The notes under the pieces are model-generated. The model saw nothing but the letters and a program-made list of their open reading frames with translations, ran no database searches and had not been told where the DNA came from. A DNA stretch of 64,000 bases from Pseudotamlana agarivorans (GTDB lineage: Bacteria > Bacteroidota > Bacteroidia > Flavobacteriales > Flavobacteriaceae), in assembly GCF_001642835.1 (NCBI RefSeq), contig NZ_LXEI01000008.1:62001-126000 (forward strand), read 5' to 3'. Made by a program: the position numbers and the translations under genes. This document shows, piece after piece, positions 7,341 to 15,684 of this stretch (position 1 is its first letter; each line of letters begins with the position of its first letter).

Positions 7341-9071
7341 ATGAAATCTAGATTCATAATTGCTATTAGCAGCACCCTATTACTGGTTCTGGTCTATGGC
7401 TCAATAACTTTTTCTTTATCTGAAGCAACCCCCAAATTACCAAAACTGGTGATGAGTACTATATCATGCACACCTGCAAAGTATTTGTTAGAAGACATAG
7501 ATTCCACGAAACAAATTTCACCATTGTTTAATAATTTAGGAAAGCTCCATTTTAAAGTGACCACCAAAAACGATAGAGCTCAAGCATTCTTTAACCAAGG
7601 GGTGAAATTATCATATGCCTTTAATCATGCGGAAGCACATCGTTCCTTTATGGAAGCCGCACGCTTAGACCCTGATATGGCTATGGCATTCTGGGGACAA
7701 GCATTTGCCTTAGGACCTAACATAAATGATCCTACACCAACCGATGAGCGCAAAACAAAAATTAACGAAGCCATTACCAAAGCGCTTTTATTAAAACCAA
7801 ATGCCAGTAATAAAGAACAGGAACTCATAAAAGCGCTTTCGTCAAGGTATAGTAACGATTTCAAAGCGAATCCAGACACACTCAACATGGCCTATATGAA
7901 AGCTATGGAAACCGTATTGCAACATTTTCCTGAAGATGCTAATATTCAAATTCTATATGCTGCCTCAGTTATGAATACCATACCGTGGAATTATTGGGAC
8001 AAAAATGGAGAGCCATCTCCAAATATCAAAGAAGCTAAAGCAGCCTTAGAGAAAGCCATGACACTCGAACCAGAAAATCCAGGAGCCCACCATTATTTCA
8101 TTCATATGGTTGAACTTCCTTATCCCGATATGGGCGTGGCAAGTGCCGATAAACTTGCTTCGCTAATGCCTGGAGCCGGACATATTGTACACATGCCTTC
8201 TCATATTTATATTCGAGTTGGCAGATACAAAGATGCGGTAACGACGAACCAAAAAGCCATATTGGCCGATGAAAACTATATTTCACAATGTTTTTCGCAA
8301 GGCCTTTATCCGCTTGGTTATTATCCGCATAACATTCATTTTTTATGGTCGTCGGCGAGTTTATTGGGCGCCAGCGATATTGCCATTGATGCCGCAAAAA
8401 AAACAGCCGAAAAAGTACCTATGGGCGAATTTTTAGAAATGCCTTTCTTGCAGGATTTTGCAGCCACTCCATTACTGGCTTACACACGGTTTGGCAAGTG
8501 GAACGAGATTTTAACCATTCCTGCGCCTAGTTCAAAAATCAAACATCTTAACCTGATGCGACACTATGCCCGAGGCATAGCATTTATAAGAAAAGGGAAT
8601 ATAGATAAGGCTCAAATAGAACTAGATAAAATTGAAATTCTGAAAAATGATCCTGAATTAGAAACCTTGGTGGCCACAGCTAATAATGCTTCCATACATT
8701 CAGCTCATATTGCCTTTGAAGTCGTTTCAGGAGAGCTCGAGGCTGCAAAAGGGAATTTAAATCAGGCCATCACACATTTACAAAAGGCCGTTGTTTTTGA
8801 AGATGCCCTAGTATACACCGAACCCGCTGCTTGGCACATTCCTACCCGTCAAAGTTTAGGAGCCATTTTAATGAAAGCAAAGAAATATAAGGAAGCCGAA
8901 AATATTTATACGGAAGATTTAAGCATTTTGAGACAAAATGGTTGGTCGTTGATAGGATTATACAATAGCCTAATCGCTCAAGGAAAAACAACAGAAGCCA
9001 AGACCATAAAAGCCGAGTTTGATAAAGCTTGGAAAGATGCAGACATTACCATAAACAATTCAATTTTATAA
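7341..9071 (+). CDS. Exported tetratricopeptide-repeat protein of unknown function
   Basis: A 576-residue protein with an N-terminal hydrophobic segment (residues 5-25) that could be a signal peptide or anchor. TPR-like helices run through the rest (for example FNQGVKLSYAFNHAEAHRSF and LQKAVVFEDALVY). A conserved central part is rich in histidines: H250, H251, H255, then H281, H285 and H289 in GHIVHMPSHIYIRVGRY. This arrangement is typical of a widespread family annotated only as TPR proteins. I do not know a function. It follows the B12 operon but is separated by 154 bp, so a link to corrinoids is not shown. Confidence 0.85.
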   Translation: MKSRFIIAISSTLLLVLVYGSITFSLSEATPKLPKLVMSTISCTPAKYLLEDIDSTKQISPLFNNLGKLHFKVTTKNDRAQAFFNQGVKLSYAFNHAEAHRSFMEAARLDPDMAMAFWGQAFALGPNINDPTPTDERKTKINEAITKALLLKPNASNKEQELIKALSSRYSNDFKANPDTLNMAYMKAMETVLQHFPEDANIQILYAASVMNTIPWNYWDKNGEPSPNIKEAKAALEKAMTLEPENPGAHHYFIHMVELPYPDMGVASADKLASLMPGAGHIVHMPSHIYIRVGRYKDAVTTNQKAILADENYISQCFSQGLYPLGYYPHNIHFLWSSASLLGASDIAIDAAKKTAEKVPMGEFLEMPFLQDFAATPLLAYTRFGKWNEILTIPAPSSKIKHLNLMRHYARGIAFIRKGNIDKAQIELDKIEILKNDPELETLVATANNASIHSAHIAFEVVSGELEAAKGNLNQAITHLQKAVVFEDALVYTEPAAWHIPTRQSLGAILMKAKKYKEAENIYTEDLSILRQNGWSLIGLYNSLIAQGKTTEAKTIKAEFDKAWKDADITINNSIL

Positions 9072-9182
9072 GTAAATCACACATAAGCTGCTTAATTTAT
9101 TTTAATAATTTACAGAAAATCTGGAATTCCTAAAAATGTTATTAAATTGAATCTTGAGATTAATTCTTAAATCTAAAAAATA

Positions 9183-9190
9183 TATATTTG
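9183..9190 (+). promoter_or_regulatory. Candidate -7 promoter element for rmuC
   Basis: TATATTTG matches the Bacteroidota consensus TAnnTTTG and lies 19 bp before the rmuC ATG. No good TTTG -33 box is visible at the usual spacing. Confidence 0.35.
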
Positions 9191-9208
9191 AATATATTTC
9201 TTTTTTAA

Positions 9209-10597
9209 ATGAACGACAATCTCATATTAATAATCGCTATTCTTATTGCTGCTGCCATTGGCGCTTATATTGGTAAACTGATTACAAACCTTAAAAGTAA
9301 AAGCGAAAAAAGTACTTTAGAAGAACGTAATAATAATTTACAACAACAATTAGCCGATTTTAAACAACAAGCAGAAAGTGACAAACAAAAGGAATTCAAT
9401 CACTTCAACAGCCAGTTGGATGCCTTAAAAGAGACCATTTCTAAAATTGAAACCGAACGTGAAGCCATTCGACGTGAAAAGGATTTTTTAAACACCGAAT
9501 TGACACGTAAAAATTCTGAATTTGAAAATCTTCAATTAAAAAATGATGAACAAAAAGCTGAAGTAGAAAAACTTCAAGAAAAGTTCACCAAAGAATTTGA
9601 GAATCTTGCCAATAAAATTCTAGACGAAAAATCTGAGAAATTTACCATTCAGAATAAAGAAAACATCAAGAATATTTTAAATCCGCTGCAAGAGAAAATT
9701 AAAACTTTTGAAGAAAAAGTAGATAGCTCTCAAAAAGAAAGCCTCATCATGCATTCGGCACTTAAAGAACAGTTGCTAGGCTTGAAGGATTTAAACCTAC
9801 AAATGACCAAAGAAACCACCAATTTAACCCGCGCATTAAAAGGTGACAGCAAAATGCAAGGAAACTGGGGCGAATTGGTATTAGAGCGCGTATTGGAAAA
9901 ATCGGGCTTAGAAAAAGATCGTGAATACTTTGTACAGCAAAGTTTCACCAAAGCCGATGGCACTAGAGTATTACCAGATGTGGTATTAAGCCTTCCAGAT
10001 GGCAAAAAAATGATTATTGACAGCAAGGTGTCACTAACCGATTACGAACGCTTAGTAAATGCCGAAGACGATGACAAAGCCATTCACTTAAAAGCCCATG
10101 TTAATTCTATTAAGCGCCATGTAGACCAGCTTTCAGAAAAGAACTATCAAGATTTATACGATATGGAATCTCCGGATTTCGTATTGATGTTTATCCCTAT
10201 AGAACCTGCCTTTGCTGTGGTTGTACATGAAGATAATACGATTTACAACAAAGCTTTTGAAAAGAATATTGTTATTGTAACACCATCTACCCTCCTAGCC
10301 ACATTACGTACTATTGATACCATGTGGAATAACGAGAAGCAGCAACGCAATGCCTTAGAAATTGCTAGACAAGCCGGTGCGCTATATGATAAATTTGAAG
10401 GCCTAGTCACCGATTTAACAGGTGTAGGTAAAAAAATAGATGCTGCTAAGAGTGATTATTCAGCAGCTATGAATAAATTAGTAGACGGTAGAGGGAACAT
10501 CATTACAAGCATTGAAAAGCTTAAAAAGATGGGAGCCAAAGCCAAAAAAGCACTTCCTGAAGCCATTATCAAACGTGCCGAAGAAGATCATATTTAA
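9209..10597 (+). CDS. rmuC: DNA recombination protein RmuC homolog
   Basis: A 462-residue protein with one N-terminal membrane segment (residues 3-22), a long coiled coil (about 30-140, rich in E, K, Q and N), and the RmuC core in the second half. Core motifs include KGDSKMQGNWGELVLERVLEKSGL (about 214-237), DGKKMIIDSKVSLTDYE and the TPSTLLATLRTIDTMW helix. In E. coli RmuC limits inversion at short inverted repeats, and its core is related to restriction-type nucleases. It is 12 bp upstream of a small membrane gene and probably shares its transcript. Confidence 0.93.
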   Translation: MNDNLILIIAILIAAAIGAYIGKLITNLKSKSEKSTLEERNNNLQQQLADFKQQAESDKQKEFNHFNSQLDALKETISKIETEREAIRREKDFLNTELTRKNSEFENLQLKNDEQKAEVEKLQEKFTKEFENLANKILDEKSEKFTIQNKENIKNILNPLQEKIKTFEEKVDSSQKESLIMHSALKEQLLGLKDLNLQMTKETTNLTRALKGDSKMQGNWGELVLERVLEKSGLEKDREYFVQQSFTKADGTRVLPDVVLSLPDGKKMIIDSKVSLTDYERLVNAEDDDKAIHLKAHVNSIKRHVDQLSEKNYQDLYDMESPDFVLMFIPIEPAFAVVVHEDNTIYNKAFEKNIVIVTPSTLLATLRTIDTMWNNEKQQRNALEIARQAGALYDKFEGLVTDLTGVGKKIDAAKSDYSAAMNKLVDGRGNIITSIEKLKKMGAKAKKALPEAIIKRAEEDHI

Positions 10598-10609
10598 TAC
10601 GAAAACATC

Positions 10610-10987
10610 ATGATAAAAGTAATTTTTAAAATTATTATCGCCCTAATCATCGTAGCTGCAGGCTATTTCTGCTTTATTTATTTTGCACATTATAGCGAAG
10701 GCGTTCGGGCAGGTGAATTGGTTAAATTCACTAAAAAAGGTATGGTGATTAAAACTTGGGAAGGTCAAATAAGTCAGGGCGTTTCAGAATCTCAGTTTTT
10801 TGAGTTTTCGGTAGAAAAAGGCGAACAAGCTGTTATAGACGACCTTAATAATTATCAAGGAGAATATGTAAAACTTCACTATTTCGAACGCTACAGAAAC
10901 CTCTTTTGGCTAGGTCATACCAAACACTTTGTAACCAAAGTTGAAAAAATTAAAAAACACGAAAAAAACACACTCCTTAATAAATAG
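10610..10987 (+). CDS. Small membrane-anchored protein, conserved in Flavobacteriia
   Basis: A 125-residue protein with one N-terminal membrane helix (residues 4-26) and a short soluble beta-rich domain containing YSEGVRAGELVKFTKKG and the VKLHYFERYRNLFWLG end. Homologs in flavobacteria are often labelled '6-phosphogluconate dehydrogenase' in databases, which I regard as an annotation error: there is no Rossmann fold or dehydrogenase motif and the protein is far too short. Function unknown. It lies between rmuC and a thioesterase with small gaps. Confidence 0.8.
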   Translation: MIKVIFKIIIALIIVAAGYFCFIYFAHYSEGVRAGELVKFTKKGMVIKTWEGQISQGVSESQFFEFSVEKGEQAVIDDLNNYQGEYVKLHYFERYRNLFWLGHTKHFVTKVEKIKKHEKNTLLNK

Positions 10988-10991
10988 TTTT

Positions 10992-11528
10992 ATGTTTAAA
11001 CACGCATCAGAATCACAAGTTTCAATTACCCAACTCATGCTCCCATCCCACTCCAATTTTAGTGGTAAAATTCATGGCGGACATATTTTAGGCTTAATGG
11101 ATCAAATTGCCTTCGCCTGTGCTTCAAAGCATTCGAGACATTATTGTGTGACAGCATCTGTTAATCGAGTGGATTTTCTTAATCCTATTGAAGTTGGTGA
11201 ATTGGTCACTTTAAAAGCCTCTATAAACTACACAGGTAACACCTCTATGGTGGTTGGCCTACGCGTAGAATCTCAAAATATTCAATCTGGTGAAATAAAG
11301 CACTGTAATTCGTCATATTTTACTATGGTAGCTAAAGACGAAAATGGAAATAATGTACCTGTACCAGGGCTCATATTAGACGATAAGCAAAGCATACGAC
11401 GCTTTGCTAGAAGTATTGCACGACAAGAGCAGTCAAAATCCAGAACTTCTACATTCAAGGCATCAGAATTTATAATGGAAGAACACCTTGCCTTGTTAAA
11501 AAATCAAAATGCCAAAATAGCATTATAA
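10992..11528 (+). CDS. Acyl-CoA thioesterase, hotdog fold (YciA/BACH type)
   Basis: Hydrolyses acyl-CoA thioesters. The 178-residue protein has the hotdog landmark NFSGKIHGGHILGLMDQIAF, with the active-site aspartate in LMDQ, then RVDFLNPIEVGELV and a C-terminal tail. The ATG at 10992 is chosen over an in-frame codon at 10941, since the latter would overlap the preceding gene by 47 bases and add residues without family similarity; with 10992 the gap to the preceding stop is 4 bp. It ends just before a strong bidirectional terminator shared with carB. Confidence 0.9.
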   Translation: MFKHASESQVSITQLMLPSHSNFSGKIHGGHILGLMDQIAFACASKHSRHYCVTASVNRVDFLNPIEVGELVTLKASINYTGNTSMVVGLRVESQNIQSGEIKHCNSSYFTMVAKDENGNNVPVPGLILDDKQSIRRFARSIARQEQSKSRTSTFKASEFIMEEHLALLKNQNAKIAL

Positions 11529-11556
11529 AAAAAGCCGCTTTAAGCGGCTTTTTTTA
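11527..11556. terminator. Bidirectional terminator between thioesterase and carB
   Basis: The hairpin AAGCCGCTT/AAGCGGCTT (11532-11550) is flanked by an A-run on the left and a T-run on the right, so it can end transcription of both convergent genes. Confidence 0.88.
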
Positions 11557-11574
11557 TATCTATATCTCAGTAAA

Positions 11575-14430
11575 TTACTTACTCAAGTACATTTTACGTC
11601 TTGCGTATAAGTCGTAAAACTGATCATCTTTTAAGCTATCTATAAATAAGATACTTTCACCTGTACTCTTCATTTCAGGTCCTAAACGCTTATCTACATT
11701 CGGGAATTTATTAAAAGAGAATACCGGTTGTTTAATTGCATAACCTTCAAGTTGAGGGTTAAATTTAAAGTCGGTTACCTTTTTAGCTCCCAACATTACT
11801 TTAGTCGCGTAATTTACATAAGGCTCTTTGTAAGCTTTAGCTATAAATGGTACGGTTCTAGAAGCTCTTGGGTTTGCTTCGATAATGTAAACTTTATCAT
11901 CTTTAACGGCAAACTGAATGTTAATTAAACCTACCGTATTTAATGCTCTAGCAATGGTGTGGGTATGGTCTATAATTTGTTGCATCACCAAGTCACCTAA
12001 GTTGAAGGCTGGTAAAGTCGCATTAGAATCTCCAGAGTGTACCCCACAAGGTTCGATATGCTCCATGATACCAATAATGTATACATTTCCATCGGCATCG
12101 CAAATCGCATCTGCTTCAGCTTCAATAGCACCATCTAAGTAGTGATCTAATAACAGTTTATTGTTTGGAATTTTTCTTAGTAAATCAACAACGTGCTCTA
12201 CTAATTCTTCTTTATTGATAACAATTTTCATCCCTTGACCACCTAATACATACGATGGACGTACTAAGATTGGGAAATCTAATTCTTCAGCTAATTTTAA
12301 AGCTTCATCAGCATTTTCAGCAACTCCAAATTCAGGGTAAGGAATATTGTGATCCTTTAATAGTTTAGAGAAACTTCCGCGGTCTTCAGCTAAATCTAAA
12401 GCCTCGAAACTCGTTCCTATAATTTTGATACCGTATTTGGTTAGCTTTTCTGCTAATTTTAAAGCGGTTTGTCCACCTAATTGCACGATAACACCTTCTG
12501 GGTTTTCATGACGGATGATATCGTAGATATGCTCCCAGAATACTGGCTCGAAGTATAATTTATCGGCCGTATCGAAATCGGTAGAAACCGTTTCAGGGTT
12601 ACAGTTAATCATGATGGTTTCGTAACCACACTCGGCAGCTGCTAAAACCCCATGCACACAACAGTAATCAAACTCGATACCTTGTCCGATTCGGTTTGGT
12701 CCAGAACCTAAAACAACAATCTTCTTTTTATCGGTTACCACACTTTCGTTGTGTACGTATGTTTCGCCTTCGGCGCTTTCAATCGTATTTTCGAAAGTTG
12801 AATAGTAATATGGTGTTTTAGCCGTAAACTCTGCAGCACAGGTATCTACTAACTTAAACACACGTTGAATGTTAAGTTCTTCCCTTTTATTATACACCTG
12901 ACTTTCTAAACAGCCCAACATGTGTGCTATTTGACGGTCACCATATCCTTTTTGCTTCGCTTCTAAAAGTAAATCGCGATCTAAAGTATCGATAGTGTAT
13001 GTAGAAATTTCTTTTTCTAATTGGAATAATTCCTCGTACTGCTTTAAGTACCACATATCAATTTTAGTGATATCGTAAATCTGACTTAAAGGAATTCCCA
13101 TGGCAATGGCATCGTAAATTACGAATACACGATCCCAACTTGCATTGGTTAATTTATCGATGATTTGGTTATAATCGGTATACCCTTTTCCATCGGCACC
13201 TAAACCATTACGTTTAATTTCTAAAGACTGAGTGGCTTTATGAAGTGCTTCTTGGAACGAACGTCCAATACCCATAACCTCACCTACGGCTTTCATTTGA
13301 AGACCTAAAGTACGATCAGATCCTTCAAATTTATCAAAGTTCCAACGTGGTATTTTTACGATAACGTAATCTAAAGTCGGCTCAAATAAAGCTGAAGTTG
13401 ATTTTGTAATTTGGTTATCTAATTCATCTAAAGTGTAACCTATAGCTAATTTAGTAGCAATTTTAGCGATAGGATATCCTGTAGCTTTACTTGCTAATGC
13501 CGATGAACGTGACACACGAGGGTTAATTTCAATGGCAATAATTTCTTCTTTCTCATCTGGACTTACAGCAAACTGTACGTTACATCCACCTTCAAAATCA
13601 CCAATACTACGCATCATTTTAATAGCCATATCACGCATTTTCTGGAAGGTGGTATCGCTTAATGTCATGGCTGGTGCCACGGTGATAGAGTCTCCTGTAT
13701 GAATTCCCATCGGGTCCATATTTTCAATAGAACAGATAATAACTACGTTATCGTTTCTATCACGAAGTAACTCTAACTCATATTCTTTCCAGCCCATCAT
13801 GGCCTTATCGATCATAACTTCGTGAATTGGAGATACTTCAAGACCATGTCTTAAAAGTTTATCAAAATCCTTCTCTTCGTAAACAATAGCGGCTCCTGCA
13901 CCACCTAAAGTAAAGGAAGAACGAATACATAATGGGAAACCAAATTCTTGTGCAATTTCTTTACCTTTTAAAAATGATGTTGCTGTAGCTTGAGGTGCCA
14001 TAGCTACACCAATTTTATTCATCAACTCTCTAAATTGCTCTCTATCTTCTGTAATATTAATCGCGTTGATATCAACACCTATTAATTCTACTCCAAAATC
14101 TTTCCAAATCCCCTTTTCATCAGCTTCAATACATAAATTTAATGCCGTTTGTCCTCCCATAGTAGGTAAAACAGCATCAATTTGAGGGTGTTCTTCTAAA
14201 ATTTTAATAATCGACTTTGTAGTTAAAGGTAACAAGTACACATGATCGGCCATAGAAGGATCGGTCATGATAGTTGCAGGGTTCGAATTAATTAAAATAG
14301 TTTCAATTCCATCTTCTCTTAAAGATCTCAAAGATTGTGACCCTGAATAGTCAAACTCACACGCTTGTCCAATTACAATTGGCCCAGACCCTATAATAAG
14401 TATCGATTTTAATTTTGGATTTTTAGGCAT
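11575..14430 (-). CDS. carB: Carbamoyl-phosphate synthase large chain, short form
   Basis: CarB makes carbamoyl phosphate from bicarbonate, ammonia and two ATP for pyrimidine and arginine synthesis. Two ATP-grasp halves are clear: GSGPIVIGQACEFDYSG at the start and GSGPNRIGQGIEFDYCC near residue 577, each followed by its own PSYVLGG/SSFTLGG segment. The protein has 951 residues where the E. coli enzyme has 1073; it ends where the E. coli allosteric (MGS-like) domain would begin, so UMP/ornithine control through that domain should be missing. No carA is adjacent. A promoter element lies about 40 bp upstream. Confidence 0.97.
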   Translation of the reverse strand: MPKNPKLKSILIIGSGPIVIGQACEFDYSGSQSLRSLREDGIETILINSNPATIMTDPSMADHVYLLPLTTKSIIKILEEHPQIDAVLPTMGGQTALNLCIEADEKGIWKDFGVELIGVDINAINITEDREQFRELMNKIGVAMAPQATATSFLKGKEIAQEFGFPLCIRSSFTLGGAGAAIVYEEKDFDKLLRHGLEVSPIHEVMIDKAMMGWKEYELELLRDRNDNVVIICSIENMDPMGIHTGDSITVAPAMTLSDTTFQKMRDMAIKMMRSIGDFEGGCNVQFAVSPDEKEEIIAIEINPRVSRSSALASKATGYPIAKIATKLAIGYTLDELDNQITKSTSALFEPTLDYVIVKIPRWNFDKFEGSDRTLGLQMKAVGEVMGIGRSFQEALHKATQSLEIKRNGLGADGKGYTDYNQIIDKLTNASWDRVFVIYDAIAMGIPLSQIYDITKIDMWYLKQYEELFQLEKEISTYTIDTLDRDLLLEAKQKGYGDRQIAHMLGCLESQVYNKREELNIQRVFKLVDTCAAEFTAKTPYYYSTFENTIESAEGETYVHNESVVTDKKKIVVLGSGPNRIGQGIEFDYCCVHGVLAAAECGYETIMINCNPETVSTDFDTADKLYFEPVFWEHIYDIIRHENPEGVIVQLGGQTALKLAEKLTKYGIKIIGTSFEALDLAEDRGSFSKLLKDHNIPYPEFGVAENADEALKLAEELDFPILVRPSYVLGGQGMKIVINKEELVEHVVDLLRKIPNNKLLLDHYLDGAIEAEADAICDADGNVYIIGIMEHIEPCGVHSGDSNATLPAFNLGDLVMQQIIDHTHTIARALNTVGLINIQFAVKDDKVYIIEANPRASRTVPFIAKAYKEPYVNYATKVMLGAKKVTDFKFNPQLEGYAIKQPVFSFNKFPNVDKRLGPEMKSTGESILFIDSLKDDQFYDLYARRKMYLSK

Positions 14431-14468
14431 TTTATGATCTAGTTATAATATTGAAAGTTAATGATTTA

Positions 14469-14476
14469 CAAAAATA
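14469..14476 (-). promoter_or_regulatory. Candidate -7 promoter element for carB
   Basis: On the minus strand this reads TATTTTTG, matching TAnnTTTG. It sits between the rpmH terminator and carB, giving a leader of roughly 30 nt and implying that carB is transcribed separately from rpmH. Confidence 0.45.
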
Positions 14477-14490
14477 ATAATAAGATGATA

Positions 14491-14522
14491 TAAAAAAAGG
14501 CGTTACACTTAAGTAACACCTT
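14491..14522 (-). terminator. Terminator of rpmH
   Basis: The minus-strand transcript folds GGTGTTAC (14513-14520) against GTAACGCC (14499-14506) with one G-U pair, followed by seven U residues (complement of 14492-14498). Confidence 0.8.
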
Positions 14523-14548
14523 TATTTTTATAAACAATTATTCATCAA

Positions 14549-14710
14549 TTATTTTTTATGTCTAGTTTCAGATGATACAGACAATTTTTTTCTTCCTTTA
14601 GCTCTTCTACGTGCTAATACCTTTCTACCGTTAGCAGAAGCCATTCTTTCTCTGAAACCGTGTTTGTTTCTTCTCTTTCTTTTAGAAGGCTGAAATGTTC
14701 TTTTACTCAT
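14549..14710 (-). CDS. rpmH: 50S ribosomal protein L34
   Basis: A 53-residue basic protein beginning [20 protein letters not shown] and continuing with [20 protein letters not shown], which is unmistakable L34; the C-terminal tail [10 protein letters not shown] is a little longer than in E. coli (46 residues). It has its own consensus promoter and terminator and so forms a single-gene transcription unit. The neighbours dnaA and rnpA, common for rpmH in other phyla, are not present here. Confidence 0.97.
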   Translation of the reverse strand: MSKRTFQPSKRKRRNKHGFRERMASANGRKVLARRRAKGRKKLSVSSETRHKK

Positions 14711-14779
14711 TGTCTTATATCTTTAATTCTGAAAATGTATGTTTTTTTTAATCCTTTGGCCTTTCTTCAAAACCGAGGG

Positions 14780-14810
14780 CAAATATACAAAGAGTTTTTA
14801 CTTCCGCAAA
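14780..14810 (-). promoter_or_regulatory. Consensus promoter of rpmH
   Basis: Read on the minus strand: TTTG (complement of 14807-14810), a 19-nt spacer, then TATATTTG (complement of 14780-14787). This is an exact fit to the Bacteroidota TTTG-N19-TAnnTTTG pattern. The expected start is near 14773, giving a leader of about 60 nt. Confidence 0.78.
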
Positions 14811-14867
14811 CCTAAATGTAAAAAAAATTGAATAATTTTTATTTTGTAACCCATAGCATGTAAGTCC

Positions 14868-14917
14868 TTTATATATTAAGGTTAAGACCTTTCTTTTGTT
14901 ATTCCTTAATATATAAA
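14868..14917. repeat. 14-bp perfect inverted repeat
   Basis: TTTATATATTAAGG (14868-14881) and CCTTAATATATAAA (14904-14917) are exact reverse complements with a 22-nt loop. There is no T-run, so it is not a normal terminator. It lies about 95 bp upstream of the gene at 15013. Confidence 0.6.
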
Positions 14918-15012
14918 ATTTGATAAAAATTTAGTTTCTTTGCAATCTTAAATGACCAAAATACGTCGTTTTTTCAAGAACGACTTCTAAAAATTATTCG
15001 AAAATACAGATT

Positions 15013-15588
15013 ATGTTCAACAAAAATATAAAACTTGTTTTAGCTGTAGCGATTATTGCTTATGCCGTGTATCAATTTACCGAAAGTAATATCGGCAACG
15101 GTATTATGCTTATCCTACTATCATTGATATTCATTTTTCTTTATTTCAAGAATGAATTCATACTATTAGCCTTTTTAAAATTACGTAAGCAAGATTTTGA
15201 AGGCGCTAAAGGATGGCTCAATAAAATTAAAAACCCGGAAGGTGCTTTAGTAAAAAAACAACAAGGCTACTATAACTACTTACATGGTATCATGGTTTCT
15301 CAAACCAATATGAATGAATCTGAAAAGTTTTTCAAAAAAGCCATTGCTTTAGGACTTTCTATGGATCATGATTTAGCCATGGCAAAATTGAATTTAGCAG
15401 GAATCGCTTTTTCTAAACGCAGAAAACAAGAAGCACAAAAACTACTTTCTGAAGCGACAAAACTGGATAAACAAGGTATGTTAACCGATCAAATTAAAAT
15501 GATGAAGGACAACATGAAACGCGCACAAATGCCAAATCAGCATTACGGCGCTGGTGGTTCTTTAAGAGCACAAAAACGTCGCGGCTAA
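15013..15588 (+). CDS. Membrane protein with TPR-like C-terminal part (annotated DUF2892 in relatives)
   Basis: A 191-residue protein with two N-terminal membrane helices (about residues 6-22 and 29-45), followed by a cytoplasmic helical region with TPR-like pairs (GAKGWLNKIKNPEGA, ESEKFFKKAIALGLSMDHDLAMAKLNLAGIA in part) and a basic C-terminal tail. Conserved in flavobacteria; function unknown. It stands alone and ends at a bidirectional terminator. Confidence 0.82.
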   Translation: MFNKNIKLVLAVAIIAYAVYQFTESNIGNGIMLILLSLIFIFLYFKNEFILLAFLKLRKQDFEGAKGWLNKIKNPEGALVKKQQGYYNYLHGIMVSQTNMNESEKFFKKAIALGLSMDHDLAMAKLNLAGIAFSKRRKQEAQKLLSEATKLDKQGMLTDQIKMMKDNMKRAQMPNQHYGAGGSLRAQKRRG

Positions 15589-15609
15589 CAATCCTTATAA
15601 AACACACAT

Positions 15610-15648
15610 AAAAAAAGCTCAAAACTTTCAGTTTTGAGCTTTTTTTAT
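15610..15648. terminator. Bidirectional terminator
   Basis: AAAGCTCAAAAC (15614-15625) pairs with GTTTTGAGCTTT (15631-15642), flanked by A- and T-runs. It serves the plus gene ending at 15588 and the minus gene ending at 15685. Confidence 0.88.
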
Positions 15649-15684
15649 TGGCTAAATCTTCTTGGTAAGATTTCAACCAAAATA

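Larger units (their letters stand above)
14711..15012. other. Intergenic gap between rpmH and the DUF2892-like gene
   Basis: This 302-bp divergent gap holds the rpmH promoter at its left side and a perfect 14-bp inverted repeat near 14868-14917. I see no reading frame or RNA gene in the rest. Confidence 0.6.

Noticed and set aside
8098-8397. Minus-strand frame of 99 codons inside the TPR gene
   Set aside because: Shadow of a well-supported gene, with no domain features.
10610-10987. 6-phosphogluconate dehydrogenase label known for homologs
   Set aside because: No dinucleotide-binding motif, only 125 residues, and a membrane anchor.
11728-12142. Plus-strand frames antisense to carB
   Set aside because: No similarity to known proteins and both overlap a highly conserved enzyme.
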